36,758 nucleotides of DNA from an uncultured Clostridia bacterium (GCA_944383255.1 CALWOY010000033.1:1-36758); one strand, 5' to 3'. Numbered from the stretch's first letter, positions 17,805 through 26,063 are shown. Program-made: numbers and translations. Notes: generated by a model from the letters alone, not told the origin.

Positions 17805-18797
17805 ATGTTTAATATAAGTAATAAATATTTAAAACATTCTGTTAATGTTTTTTGTATACTAATTGGTACTTTTATTATGGGGGCTGGATTTAATATTTTC
17901 TATGCCTCAAATAATATACTACTAGGAGGCTTTGGTGGTCTTGCCACAATTATTTCCTACCTACTATCCCTTGCCGGAATAAATATTTCTATGTCAATTA
18001 TTTATTTGATACTAAACGTAGTATTATATATTTTTGCGGTAAAAATTTTAGGTAGAACTTTTGCAATTTATGCAATTATAGGTATTGTTTCATATTCACT
18101 GTTCTTGGAATTCTGTACATTCCCTGCCATCAGTAATGATCTTCTTCTATGCAGTATTTATGGAGGTTTTTTAACTGGACTTGGAATAGGTATTATTATT
18201 AGGTGTGGTGCTACAACTGGTGGTGGTGACATGCTTGGTTGTTTGATAAATCACAAAAATCCAAAGATATCAGTAGGAATGGTTACAATAGCTGTCAACT
18301 GCGTTGTAGTTTGTATTTCTTTAATAATATATGGACTAAATTTATCTCTTTACTCAATCATAGGTATATTTATCGCTGGAAAAACCAGTGATTTAATTAT
18401 TGAAGGACCTCGTTCAGTTAAGGCATTTTATATTATTTCACAAAAATCTGATGAGATTTCTAACAAACTTTTAACAGAACTGCATCGCGGAGTTACTACC
18501 CTTGAAGCAAATGGTATGTATAGCCACAAACATATGGAAGTTATACTTTGTCTTGTCAGTCAATTTCAAATATCCAAACTAAAGCAAATTGTTTACGATA
18601 TTGATCCTTCTGCATTTTTGTTCTCAATTTCAGTAAAAGAAGCTATGGGCAAAGGTTTTCACAAGCTAGAAAAACACAAATCAATATTAATACATAAAAA
18701 AGCAAAACAAAATCTTGCAGTTAATGTATCAGAACAAAGTTATACTATAACTCCAACCAATGAAAAGACCAACAAAAAAGTAGATGGAGAAGAATAA
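17805..18797 (+). CDS. YitT-family membrane protein (YitT + DUF2179)
   Basis: 330 residues. Five or six membrane helices in the first 200 residues, with conserved GFGGLATIISYLL and the Gly-rich RCGATTGGGDMLG; then a cytoplasmic DUF2179 domain (about 225-285: RSVKAFYIISQKSDEIS..., RGVTTLEANGMYSHK) resembling small-ligand-binding domains. The C-terminal 40 residues are a polar tail. Transport function is presumed for the family but substrate unknown. It diverges from dapF and ends at a strong terminator. Confidence 0.88.
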   Translation: MFNISNKYLKHSVNVFCILIGTFIMGAGFNIFYASNNILLGGFGGLATIISYLLSLAGINISMSIIYLILNVVLYIFAVKILGRTFAIYAIIGIVSYSLFLEFCTFPAISNDLLLCSIYGGFLTGLGIGIIIRCGATTGGGDMLGCLINHKNPKISVGMVTIAVNCVVVCISLIIYGLNLSLYSIIGIFIAGKTSDLIIEGPRSVKAFYIISQKSDEISNKLLTELHRGVTTLEANGMYSHKHMEVILCLVSQFQISKLKQIVYDIDPSAFLFSISVKEAMGKGFHKLEKHKSILIHKKAKQNLAVNVSEQSYTITPTNEKTNKKVDGEE

Positions 18798-18821
18798 AAA
18801 CAAGGCAATTGCCTTGTTTTT
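18796..18821. terminator. Terminator after the YitT-family gene
   Basis: Palindrome CAAGGC AATT GCCTTG flanked by A and T tracts, 11-bp stem (18796-18806 / 18811-18821). It overlaps the stop codon and is symmetrical, so it can also serve the minus-strand gene ending at 18835. Confidence 0.85.
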
Positions 18822-18834
18822 TAATTTATGATTT

Positions 18835-19089
18835 TTATTTAACAACACAATCCACAAGCATGATTACATCTTTAGGATTGTTTCTAAATACTTTTTCAAA
18901 CGTACTTGGAAAATCCATCTCTATATCAAATTTTTCTGCATAAGAACAATACACTTTTAAGCTTTCCTTAGCAAACAAATAAGCATCTTCAATTGTGTCA
19001 CCATCAATGGTGATGCCAAGATCTGGAAACAAAGCGATAATTCGATCATCTTCTTTATAAAATACCGCAGGAAATAAGTACTGCTTCAT
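18835..19089 (-). CDS. HicB-like antitoxin-domain protein, orphan
   Basis: 84 residues with the HicB_lk fold: N-terminal strands YLFPAVFYKEDDRIIALFPDLGITIDGDTIEDAYLFAKESL, the recognisable pattern in which an xxFPDLxGxxxxGxTxEEA motif precedes a helix. There is no C-terminal HTH or MetJ-type domain. No HicA toxin lies on either side, so this is either a solitary HicB or a partner for a distant toxin. AGGAG precedes ATG 19089. Confidence 0.75.
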   Translation of the reverse strand: MKQYLFPAVFYKEDDRIIALFPDLGITIDGDTIEDAYLFAKESLKVYCSYAEKFDIEMDFPSTFEKVFRNNPKDVIMLVDCVVK

Positions 19090-19183
19090 TAAATTCTCCT
19101 AATTTGTATGCTCTCAACTTTTCTTATATTATATGAATATGATAACATAATTATTAATTTAATCAAAATATTTTACATCAAAA

Positions 19184-19213
19184 ATAAAAAAAGTTCAGCT
19201 AATTGCCGAACTT
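19184..19213 (-). terminator. Terminator of the 64-aa protein gene
   Basis: Minus-strand stem AAGTTCGGC (19205-19213) / GCTGAACTT (19191-19199), loop of 5, one G-U, followed by a T run (19184-19190). Confidence 0.8.
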
Positions 19214-19222
19214 AAAATAAAG

Positions 19223-19417
19223 TTAAAATTCACACTCCATATCCATTCTACTATGTTTTGTAGAATTAGGATTATAATTAAAAGATTTCGTTACTTTATT
19301 TTCTTGGGTCTTTTGACCATGTGCATAGAATACACTATCTATTCCAGCCGCAGGAACCGTAACTTCTCTCTTTAAAATTAATTTTGCATCAAATTCTTTT
19401 TTTGTTCTTACTTTCAT
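19223..19417 (-). CDS. Orphan small basic protein, unknown
   Basis: 64 residues from ATG 19417, chosen because GGAGGG lies 4 bases upstream; the ATG at 19429 overlaps that site. The start is basic (MKVRTKKEFDAKLILKREV), the middle hydrophobic/Gly-Ala (VPAAGIDSVFYAHG), the end Asn/Lys/Thr-rich with one Cys (MDMECEF). No membrane helix or known motif. It has its own good promoter and terminator, so it is a real monocistronic gene. Could be a peptide precursor, a regulator or a small partner protein; nothing decides. Confidence 0.65.
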   Translation of the reverse strand: MKVRTKKEFDAKLILKREVTVPAAGIDSVFYAHGQKTQENKVTKSFNYNPNSTKHSRMDMECEF

Positions 19418-19451
19418 TATTCCCTCCATGTGGCTTAATTAATTCTTTAGT

Positions 19452-19480
19452 ATATTATCACACTTTGGGCTATTTGTCTA
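19452..19480 (-). promoter_or_regulatory. Promoter of the 64-aa protein gene
   Basis: Minus strand TAGACA (19475-19480), 17-bp spacer, TAATAT (19452-19457), followed by a 5' leader of about 28 bases with GGAGGG. Confidence 0.7.
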
Positions 19481-19498
19481 TACCTATTTTTAATTTTT

Positions 19499-20305
19499 TT
19501 ATTTATTTGAAATTTTTTTTTGTATTTTTTTAGATTTCTTTTTTTGTGTTAATTTCTTTGATGATTGAACAGATTGCTTTAATGCATCTAGCAAATTTAT
19601 TACATTTCCTCTAGATTCGATTTTACTTGGTGTAATTCGTTCCCCTTTTATTTTTTTCTGTAAAGCATTAATTATTTTTTGTCGATATTCATCTTTATAA
19701 TCTTTTGCATCAAAACTTTTTGTCATATTTTCTATAATTTGTTTAGCAAGATCAACTTCATCTTTAGTAGGATTTATGTTTTTTATTTCTTTTGGAACTT
19801 TTTGTATTTCGTCATAAAAATGTAGTGTATACAAAAGTAGATTTCCATTTTGTTCCCTAAGTGCAATCAGCTGCTCTTTGGTGCCAAGGACAGTTTTTGC
19901 AATAGCAACCTTATTTTCTTGTTTCATTGCTTTTTTTAAAACTACAAATGCCTTCTCTGCACTTGTAGGTATAACATAATATGACTTATCAAAATATATT
20001 GGATCTATATCATTTAAACCGACAAATTTGTCAATTGTAATTGTTTTTTGTTTTTGAGATTTTATATTTTCTAATTCTTCTTTTGAAATAGTAACATATT
20101 TGCCTTTTTGATATTCGTATCCTTTAATAATATCTTCATTTTTTATATTATTTGGGCAGTCATCGCAAGTTTTTCTATATTTTATGCGATGATGATTTTT
20201 TTTATAAATAAGATTAAATCCTATGTCATTTGACTTAACACAGGTATACAATTCTATTGGAATGTATACAACACCAAATTCAATGGCAGTTTTGTAACTT
20301 CGCAT
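19499..20305 (-). CDS. Bacterial Ku protein (non-homologous end joining)
   Basis: 268 residues from ATG 20305, which aligns with the normal Ku start (RSYKTAIEFGVVYIPIELYT matches the family's ISFGLVNIPVKLY); the open frame extends to a GTG at 20362, with no match. Central features: CDDC, DIDPIYFDKSYYVIP (the conserved bridge region), and a Lys-rich tail from about residue 235 (KKLTQKKKSKKIQKK) as in Ku proteins that bind DNA ends. Ku dimers encircle DNA ends and recruit LigD. No ligD is in the window. No ribosome site; TATAAT is only 6 bases before ATG, suggesting a leaderless or coupled start. Confidence 0.9.
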   Translation of the reverse strand: MRSYKTAIEFGVVYIPIELYTCVKSNDIGFNLIYKKNHHRIKYRKTCDDCPNNIKNEDIIKGYEYQKGKYVTISKEELENIKSQKQKTITIDKFVGLNDIDPIYFDKSYYVIPTSAEKAFVVLKKAMKQENKVAIAKTVLGTKEQLIALREQNGNLLLYTLHFYDEIQKVPKEIKNINPTKDEVDLAKQIIENMTKSFDAKDYKDEYRQKIINALQKKIKGERITPSKIESRGNVINLLDALKQSVQSSKKLTQKKKSKKIQKKISNK

Positions 20306-20340
20306 ATTTTTATTATATACTTTAAAATTCCCATTATTCT

Positions 20341-22104
20341 TTATGGCGTAACAATTTCCCACTTTGTATTTCTATAAACAAGATATTTTCCATCATACAA
20401 TTCTTCATATCTTGTTATTCCTTCTATTGTTGTAACTTGTGAACTTAGTTCATATTGACTTGTTTCTAAATTTTTTTGCAGAACATATTTGTAAACATTG
20501 ATTCCACGATTAATATAAACATTTATATCTCCATTTGTCTGATAATATGCAGTAACATTCTTTCCATCAGCAATATTCACTGTATAAGTACTTGATGTGC
20601 TAGGTAAAAAAACATTCATCTTTGTATCCAGATCCCAAACAATAACTCCTCGAAAGTAAGAAGGCGAACCAATTTTGTTGTTTATATCCCTTACCACAGC
20701 ACCTATCCTATAATTGGATATATAAAGTTTTATAAAACTATTTATAGTAAGTGCATCATCAACTCCACTACCCGAACCTAGCAGACCAACAAATCCACCG
20801 GTATCCACCACGAACAAAGCTTCACCTGAAATGCCCGGTGAGGATTCAACCCCCATTCCCCCATATAATGGTTCTAAGTATGTACTTTCAACATCATACA
20901 TATTTTCTTCTATTAAAGAAGAGTCTTCCAATGTAAATGTACTTATCTTTCCAGTTTTATCTAAATTCCCAACAAATTTAAACTGGCTTGAATAATCTGT
21001 ATCAAATACAACAGTTCCATCGACTATTTTCGTATTCGGAATCATGTATAAATAACTTGCTCCTTTTTCTGGACTATTTGTCACTGGAATATATGAAAGA
21101 CTTGAAGTTGAAATATCTAATTCACCTTTTGCTTGCACTCCATAGTATAATCTTTGTCTATAATCATCTAACAATAAAATATAATAACTATCATTAAAAC
21201 AATTAATTTTTAAAGGTAAATCTTGACGTAAAAATTCCACATTTTTACCTTCAACAGTAGCAGAATATTCTCTTATAGAAAGTCCACCCATATTTAATTG
21301 CACATAGAAATAGTTATAACTTTGTTGTGGAATAAAAGTATAAGAATCAGAAATAATAAATCCACCAACTGCCCCATCTATATCACGTTCTTTAACTAAT
21401 TCATCATTAAGATATAATCTCATGCGAAAATATGATGCATCTGCATCTGTCATCTTTCCTACAATTTGGTAACTAATAGTAACCAATCCTGAAGTATCAC
21501 AAATAAATTGGCACCTTGGTATTCTATATGTATAGGTTTCCCCATTAAAAACCTTAGCATTTATTTGATCTTTTGAAAAATGTATACTTTCAGTCGATAC
21601 TTCCGAACCTCCTGAAGAATTTTCGAGTGTTGTAATACGTGCACTGAGTGCTGTATCTGCATCTTCAAGGTTATCAATAGAATAAGAAATTGTTGAAATT
21701 GATGAATTAATAATGCTTATATCTCCTTCAATTTCTGCTACATCTTGTGGCAAAGATGAAAGTAATGATAGTGTTGAATTTATTGTAGAAATAGCACTTT
21801 CAATTTCGGCAATATTCTCTGTTGTACTAGAAAGTCCTGAAAGAGAGCTATTGATTATATTGATATCTTCTTCAACAGCATCAAGTGCTTGATTTAATGT
21901 ATTGTAGTCACTTAAATGTGAATCAAATGCAGCAAGATGTTCATTTAACTGAGTTTGATAAGTAGAAAAAAGTGCCTTGATTTCCTCAAGACACGTTTTT
22001 AGTCCCGTCATATATCCTTGTGTTGTAACTTGATTTGAAAGTGACTTAATCCGCTTTTCGAGTTCTTCAATTTGTGTTTTTAATTGTGCAAGTATTGAAT
22101 CCAT
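20341..22104 (-). CDS. Large coiled-coil, fibre-like protein of unknown function
   Basis: 587 residues. Residues 1-165 are a long heptad-type coiled coil with quasi-repeats of about 30 residues (IAEIESAISTINSTLSLL, VAEIEGDISIINSSISTI), typical of trimeric fibres. A short SSGGSE linker leads to a beta-rich region (about 175-300, jelly-roll-like: CQFICDTSGLVTISYQI) and further beta-strand, Ser/Thr/Gly/Tyr-rich segments to the end. No signal peptide, lipobox, LPXTG or membrane anchor. It resembles phage tail-fibre or surface-appendage organisation, but no phage genes surround it. AAGGAG precedes ATG 22104. It lies 35 bases ahead of Ku. Confidence 0.7.
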   Translation of the reverse strand: MDSILAQLKTQIEELEKRIKSLSNQVTTQGYMTGLKTCLEEIKALFSTYQTQLNEHLAAFDSHLSDYNTLNQALDAVEEDINIINSSLSGLSSTTENIAEIESAISTINSTLSLLSSLPQDVAEIEGDISIINSSISTISYSIDNLEDADTALSARITTLENSSGGSEVSTESIHFSKDQINAKVFNGETYTYRIPRCQFICDTSGLVTISYQIVGKMTDADASYFRMRLYLNDELVKERDIDGAVGGFIISDSYTFIPQQSYNYFYVQLNMGGLSIREYSATVEGKNVEFLRQDLPLKINCFNDSYYILLLDDYRQRLYYGVQAKGELDISTSSLSYIPVTNSPEKGASYLYMIPNTKIVDGTVVFDTDYSSQFKFVGNLDKTGKISTFTLEDSSLIEENMYDVESTYLEPLYGGMGVESSPGISGEALFVVDTGGFVGLLGSGSGVDDALTINSFIKLYISNYRIGAVVRDINNKIGSPSYFRGVIVWDLDTKMNVFLPSTSSTYTVNIADGKNVTAYYQTNGDINVYINRGINVYKYVLQKNLETSQYELSSQVTTIEGITRYEELYDGKYLVYRNTKWEIVTP

Positions 22105-22141
22105 ATTAACTCCTTTTCACCCAAGTTTAAGTGACAAAGAG

Positions 22142-22159
22142 TAAATATTCAAATATTTA
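22142..22159. promoter_or_regulatory. Perfect 18-bp AT palindrome upstream of the fibre-like gene
   Basis: TAAATATT-CA-AATATTTA, 8-bp arms, about 40 bases before the start of the fibre-like gene, where a promoter would be expected. Possible operator; regulator unknown. Confidence 0.4.
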
Positions 22160-22206
22160 TGACAAAAAATAAAGATTTTTTACTAACAAGAACTGTATTC
22201 TGACTA

Positions 22207-23280
22207 CTAAAAAACTCTTTTAATCTCTCCTCCACCCAAGCACACTTCACCGTCATACAAAACAACATATTGCCCCGGTGTTACAGCACGCTGCGGTTTA
22301 TAAAAAGTAACTAATATATTATTATTTACAATCTTGACATGTACTTTTTGATCCGGCTGACGATATCTAAACTTGGCATAACAATCAAATTCATCGTCTT
22401 TTGGTCTTTGTGGAATAAAATTAAATTTATCGCTTACAAGCCCCTTGGAAAAAAGTTCTTCGCCTTCACCTTGAGAAACATATAAGATATTATTTTGTAC
22501 ATCTTTTTTTACTACAAACCATCTTTCGCCGTTTCCGTCGCTTTTCCCTCCAATGCCAAGTCCACGTCTTTGTCCCAGAGTATAATACATAACTCCTTCA
22601 TGTTTCCCAACAATTTTGCCGTCAAGTGTTCTTATGTCACCTGGTTTGGCAGGAATAAAATTTTTCAAAAACTTTCTAAAATTACGTTCACCAATAAAGC
22701 AAATTCCTGTACTATCTTTTTTTCGTGCATTACTAAAATCAAGGTCTTCAGCAATTTTTCTAACCGTAGGCTTATCAATGTCCGCCAATGGAAATAGTAC
22801 ACTTTTTAACTGCTCTTGATTTAGTTGATTTAAAAAATATGATTGATCTTTGTTTTTGTCAAATGCTTTTAATAGATAATATTTTCCATTTTTTTCTTGC
22901 TTTTTCGCATAATGTCCTGTGGCAATGTAATCTGCTCCTATCTTTTTTGCAAAATCAAGAAAAGGTCCAAATTTTACTTCACGATTACAAAGTACATCAG
23001 GATTTGGAGTGTTGCCCTTTTTATATTGCTCCAAGAAATAGGCAAATACTTTATCATAATATTGTTTTGAATAATTTACAGTATAGTAAGGTATACCAAT
23101 TTTTGTACAAACTCTCTTTACGTCTTCATAATCAAGTTTGGAAGTACAAACTCCATTTTCGTCATTTTCTTCCCAATTAACCATAAAAAGACCAATAACA
23201 TTATATCCTTTCTGTTTTAAAAGGTATGCACTTACTGCCGAATCAACACCACCACTAATTCCAACTACAACTGTACTCAT
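22207..23280 (-). CDS. mnmA: tRNA-specific 2-thiouridylase MnmA
   Basis: 357 residues. N-type PP-loop GISGGVDSAVSA (8-19), catalytic Cys98 in NPDVLCNREVKF and Cys194 in TGICFIGERNF, the pair that handles persulfide sulfur. MnmA adds the 2-thio group to U34 of tRNA Lys, Glu and Gln. C-terminal beta barrels end in GQYVVLYDGEVCLGGGEI. The start overlaps the TM2 gene stop by 4 bases, so it is last in the tilS-TM2-mnmA unit. Full length and ordinary. Confidence 0.97.
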   Translation of the reverse strand: MSTVVVGISGGVDSAVSAYLLKQKGYNVIGLFMVNWEENDENGVCTSKLDYEDVKRVCTKIGIPYYTVNYSKQYYDKVFAYFLEQYKKGNTPNPDVLCNREVKFGPFLDFAKKIGADYIATGHYAKKQEKNGKYYLLKAFDKNKDQSYFLNQLNQEQLKSVLFPLADIDKPTVRKIAEDLDFSNARKKDSTGICFIGERNFRKFLKNFIPAKPGDIRTLDGKIVGKHEGVMYYTLGQRRGLGIGGKSDGNGERWFVVKKDVQNNILYVSQGEGEELFSKGLVSDKFNFIPQRPKDDEFDCYAKFRYRQPDQKVHVKIVNNNILVTFYKPQRAVTPGQYVVLYDGEVCLGGGEIKRVF

Positions 23281-23747
23281 TTACCCTCCACAACTTCTAT
23301 AGACACTGGAACTTTAAATCTGCCTATACAAATGTTAACAATGTCAAAAATCCACATAATACCTAATGCTCCCACAATCAAATAAATTAAAGTGCCTATA
23401 CTAACAGGTATAAGACCATTTATACTCAAAATACCAGATATTATAAATACAATACCAAAACATAACATTGTTATTGCTTTTTTATATCGACCAACATAAA
23501 AACAATGTGCACCCCAAAGCCCCAAAAAAATGCACATAAGCAAAACCTTATATCTTTTTAGATCACTGGGCATCACGGTTGTATATACAACATTATTTTT
23601 TTTACCTTTGATAAGCATTTTCTTCCCAGCACTATTGGTTGCCCACTTTAAACGCTCAAAAATAAGCCCACAATATGAGCACTTAACCGCATTTCTAAGG
23701 TTTTTTTCACCACATCTTGGGCATTTTTTATAATTGAACATTAACAT
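23277..23747 (-). CDS. Zinc-ribbon/TM2-domain membrane protein
   Basis: 156 residues. An N-terminal four-Cys ribbon CPRCGEKN...CSYCG (9-26), a basic linker, then a TM2 domain with LLMCIFLGLWGAHCFYVGRYKKA (helix plus the conserved G-x-H-x-F-Y-x-G motif) and two further helices. TM2 proteins are small membrane proteins of unclear function. Begins directly after the tilS stop and overlaps mnmA by 4 bases. Cotranscription with two tRNA-modification genes may be only convenience. Confidence 0.8.
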   Translation of the reverse strand: MLMFNYKKCPRCGEKNLRNAVKCSYCGLIFERLKWATNSAGKKMLIKGKKNNVVYTTVMPSDLKRYKVLLMCIFLGLWGAHCFYVGRYKKAITMLCFGIVFIISGILSINGLIPVSIGTLIYLIVGALGIMWIFDIVNICIGRFKVPVSIEVVEGK

Positions 23748-25079
23748 CTACTCTCTTTCTTCTGTTAAGCAATAAATTCTTTTAGTATCATGATTAACCT
23801 TGATTTTATCAGAAATTTCTACACCAGCAATAATATATACTTCATTTTCTTTACAAAGTACAGGGATATAATCTCTAAGTCTTGATGGAATTTTTTTATC
23901 TATAAGATAACTTTTTAATTTTTTAGTGCCACCACCAAACTTTTCAAACACATCCCCAGTTTTCCTAAAACGCCAAATAGCATCTTTTGGAACTTTTTCG
24001 GCATCATAATATAATTTCTCAGCATCTCCAATACTATTTACTTTTTTAATACTGAGTTTTCCATAATATGGCACAACAAAACTTCCCAGTTTGTGTTTTT
24101 CATTAAATACAATCTCTTTTTTTTGTTTGTTTGTAATGGTTACAAAGTCGTATTCTTTATGCAAACTAACTTTAAGCGGTAAATCTATACGTTTCCCATT
24201 TTCAGCAGAGTTTACGAAATTTATTACCATATCAATATGTTTACTCTCAATATCTTTATTTACTCCAATATATCCAAGAGCACGCGTAATCATGCGCGAA
24301 ACTATTGGTGTTGGATACAAAAAATATGAAAGAGGAATTTTAATCTCTTTTTCACTTATTATAAAAGCATCAGTTGGAACTTGTGAGTTTATATATTCAT
24401 CATCTTTACTTGCAAGATCTGCAAAGTTAAGTATTGAAGTAATTGCATTTGGCCATCGCTTTAATACTAATGGCATAATTTCATTGCGTATGTAATTTCT
24501 ATTGTACTCATTTTCTTGATTGCTTTCATCTTCACGATATTCTATATCATTGTCAAGAACATATTTCCATATTGACTTTTCATTAGTCTGAAGCATTGGT
24601 CTAATATATACATTATCACGTACAAGTTTCATTCCCTTTAATCCACTTATCCCACTTCCACGAAACAGATGCATTAGTACTGTTTCTGCTTGATCACTTT
24701 GGTGATGTGCTAATGCGATTTTATCAACTGTGCCACGACTTATCAGCGACTGAAACACTCCAAACCTTGCTTCTCTCGCAGCACTTTCAAGTGAAAGTGA
24801 TTTTTGTTTAGCAAGAGATGGTACATCAACTTTAAACTTATATGCCCTTATTCTATTATGTTTACAATAGTCCATTACAAAAATGGCATCAAGGGCACTA
24901 TTTTCTCTAATAGAATGATCAACAGTAATTGCAACAACTTCAAACCCATAGTCGCGAGAAATTGAGTTTAAGTAGTGCAAAAGTGCCATACTATCTTTTC
25001 CTCCGCTTACGCCAACACCAACGACATCTCCTTCATTTATTAAATGTTTTTCTTCTATTAACTTTCTTATATTTTCCAT
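23748..25079 (-). CDS. tilS: tRNA(Ile)-lysidine synthase
   Basis: 443 residues. PP-loop VSGGKDS (24-30) of the N-type ATPase, HHQSDQAETVLMHLFRGSGISGLKGM for the substrate loop, then the TilS-specific middle domain and the C-terminal substrate-binding domain (WRFRKTGDVFEKFGGGTKKLKSYLIDKKIPSRLRD). It converts C34 of tRNA-Ile(CAU) to lysidine so AUA is read as Ile; essential in most bacteria. AAGGA lies upstream of ATG 25079. First gene of its operon. Confidence 0.96.
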   Translation of the reverse strand: MENIRKLIEEKHLINEGDVVGVGVSGGKDSMALLHYLNSISRDYGFEVVAITVDHSIRENSALDAIFVMDYCKHNRIRAYKFKVDVPSLAKQKSLSLESAAREARFGVFQSLISRGTVDKIALAHHQSDQAETVLMHLFRGSGISGLKGMKLVRDNVYIRPMLQTNEKSIWKYVLDNDIEYREDESNQENEYNRNYIRNEIMPLVLKRWPNAITSILNFADLASKDDEYINSQVPTDAFIISEKEIKIPLSYFLYPTPIVSRMITRALGYIGVNKDIESKHIDMVINFVNSAENGKRIDLPLKVSLHKEYDFVTITNKQKKEIVFNEKHKLGSFVVPYYGKLSIKKVNSIGDAEKLYYDAEKVPKDAIWRFRKTGDVFEKFGGGTKKLKSYLIDKKIPSRLRDYIPVLCKENEVYIIAGVEISDKIKVNHDTKRIYCLTEERE

Positions 25080-25097
25080 TATTATTCCTTCAAACTA

Positions 25098-25126
25098 AAT
25101 ATACACTACATTATATAAGATTTCAA
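25098..25126 (-). promoter_or_regulatory. Promoter of the tilS operon
   Basis: Minus strand TTGAAA (25121-25126), 17-bp spacer, TATATT (25098-25103), about 19 bases before the start codon. A second TATAAT lies inside the spacer but lacks a -35. Confidence 0.6.
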
Positions 25127-25205
25127 GGCTAAGTATAAATAATTTAGCATGTTTTTAAAAAATGTTTTAATTTTTTTGTATTTTTTTATTATATTTTGCA
25201 TTATT

Positions 25206-25289
25206 TTAATAATATTTAAAAATTATTGCCAAACACATAATCGCAAGGCAGATAATTGTAACTATAAATGACCAAATCAATCGTTTCAT
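25206..25289 (-). CDS. Possible 27-residue single-helix membrane peptide, leaderless
   Basis: A 27-codon frame too short for routine calling: starts MKRLIWSF, continues as one hydrophobic helix of Ile, Val, Leu, Cys, Met, Ala, and ends FKYY. The positive-start plus hydrophobic pattern is that of small membrane peptides or type I toxins. Upstream, TTGACT (25320-25325) and TAATAT (25296-25301), 18 apart, place transcription start on the ATG itself. No ribosome site, no clear terminator. Unproven; the composition could also arise by chance in AT-rich DNA. Confidence 0.4.
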   Translation of the reverse strand: MKRLIWSFIVTIICLAIMCLAIIFKYY

Positions 25290-25295
25290 AATTTT

Positions 25296-25325
25296 ATATT
25301 ACAATAAATATCACAATAAAGTCAA
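25296..25325 (-). promoter_or_regulatory. Promoter reading the 27-residue peptide
   Basis: Minus strand TTGACT (25320-25325), 18-bp spacer, TAATAT (25296-25301); 6 bases then ATG. Its -35 is 9 bases from that of the divergent promoter at 25335-25363. Confidence 0.5.
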
Positions 25326-25334
25326 TTTAATATA

Positions 25335-25363
25335 TTGCAAAACTCTAAGTAGTGTGATATAAT
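25335..25363 (+). promoter_or_regulatory. Promoter of the unknown gene at 25383
   Basis: TTGCAA (25335-25340), 17-bp spacer, TATAAT (25358-25363), about 20 bases before ATG 25383; purine-rich AGAGAG serves as weak ribosome site. Confidence 0.75.
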
Positions 25364-25382
25364 TATAAAAAGAGAGATCAGT

Positions 25383-25946
25383 ATGAAAAATAATTTTGTG
25401 TCTTCAATAGAACAACAAGCACTCGATATTATTAAGATGTATGGTTATGAAAAATTTGTTTCCAACTTAGGAGAAAAAGGCGGATATATAACCAAACCAA
25501 AACAAAACAAATTATCAAAAAAAATACACTATATACCATTGTATATATCTCGAGAATATGCAGAACAGGTTATTAATCGAAAAAAACTTTATGATTTTTA
25601 TATTTTACTTAAATCGTATGTAAACAAGTCTTCTAATTTACAACAACAATTAGCAACCGAATATGCTCATATTTTCAAAAAAGTACAAAACGTTTGTAGT
25701 CAACTTAAAGATGATAGACAAGTTACTGAGTTTATAGATTATTTATCAAAAAAATGTGAAACTGATATCGTGTGCGAAATGACATTTGGGGCACCTTCAT
25801 TATTTGCTCGTTTTCCGATTAACTATAAATTGATGATAAAATCTATTATTTCTCCTTCGGAAGATGATCTTAATTATATTAACAGACAACTAAAACATAT
25901 TAATGAATTACTTATGCAAAATAAGGAAGATTCGTTAAATTATTAA
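25383..25946 (+). CDS. Hypothetical soluble protein
   Basis: 187 residues, basic, mostly helical: QQALDIIKMYGYEKFV, a loop, YISREYAEQVINRKKLYDFYILLKSYV, then a Gln-rich helix and a final amphipathic helix with ISPSEDDLNYINRQLKHINELL. No membrane segments, no cysteine cluster, no domain I recognise. It has its own promoter and terminator, so it is a genuine monocistronic gene. Divergent from the possible 27-aa peptide. Confidence 0.65.
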   Translation: MKNNFVSSIEQQALDIIKMYGYEKFVSNLGEKGGYITKPKQNKLSKKIHYIPLYISREYAEQVINRKKLYDFYILLKSYVNKSSNLQQQLATEYAHIFKKVQNVCSQLKDDRQVTEFIDYLSKKCETDIVCEMTFGAPSLFARFPINYKLMIKSIISPSEDDLNYINRQLKHINELLMQNKEDSLNY

Positions 25947-25974
25947 AAAACCGTCAGCAAACTGGCGGTTTTTT
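25945..25974 (+). terminator. Terminator of the unknown gene
   Basis: Stem AAAAAACCGTCAG (25945-25957) / CTGGCGGTTTTTT (25962-25974) with one G-U and a CAAA loop, overlapping the stop codon. The A tract makes it usable for the minus-strand tRNA-Val as well. Confidence 0.85.
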
Positions 25975-25977
25975 AAA

Positions 25978-26053
25978 TGGTGGGCAATAAGAGACTCGAA
26001 CTCCTGACTTCCACTACGTCAAAGTGACACTCTACCAACTGAGTTAATTGCCC
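25978..26053 (-). tRNA. tRNA-Val(GAC)
   Basis: Minus strand: acceptor GGGCAAT / ATTGCCC (26047-26053 with 25982-25988), D arm ACTC AGTTGGTA GAGT, anticodon stem TCACT/AGTGG around TTGACGT giving anticodon GAC (Val), T arm AGGAG TTCGAGT CTCTT, discriminator A and encoded CCA (25978-25980). GAC valine tRNA is the minor isoacceptor besides UAC. Confidence 0.93.
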
Positions 26054-26063
26054 AGAATACTTT

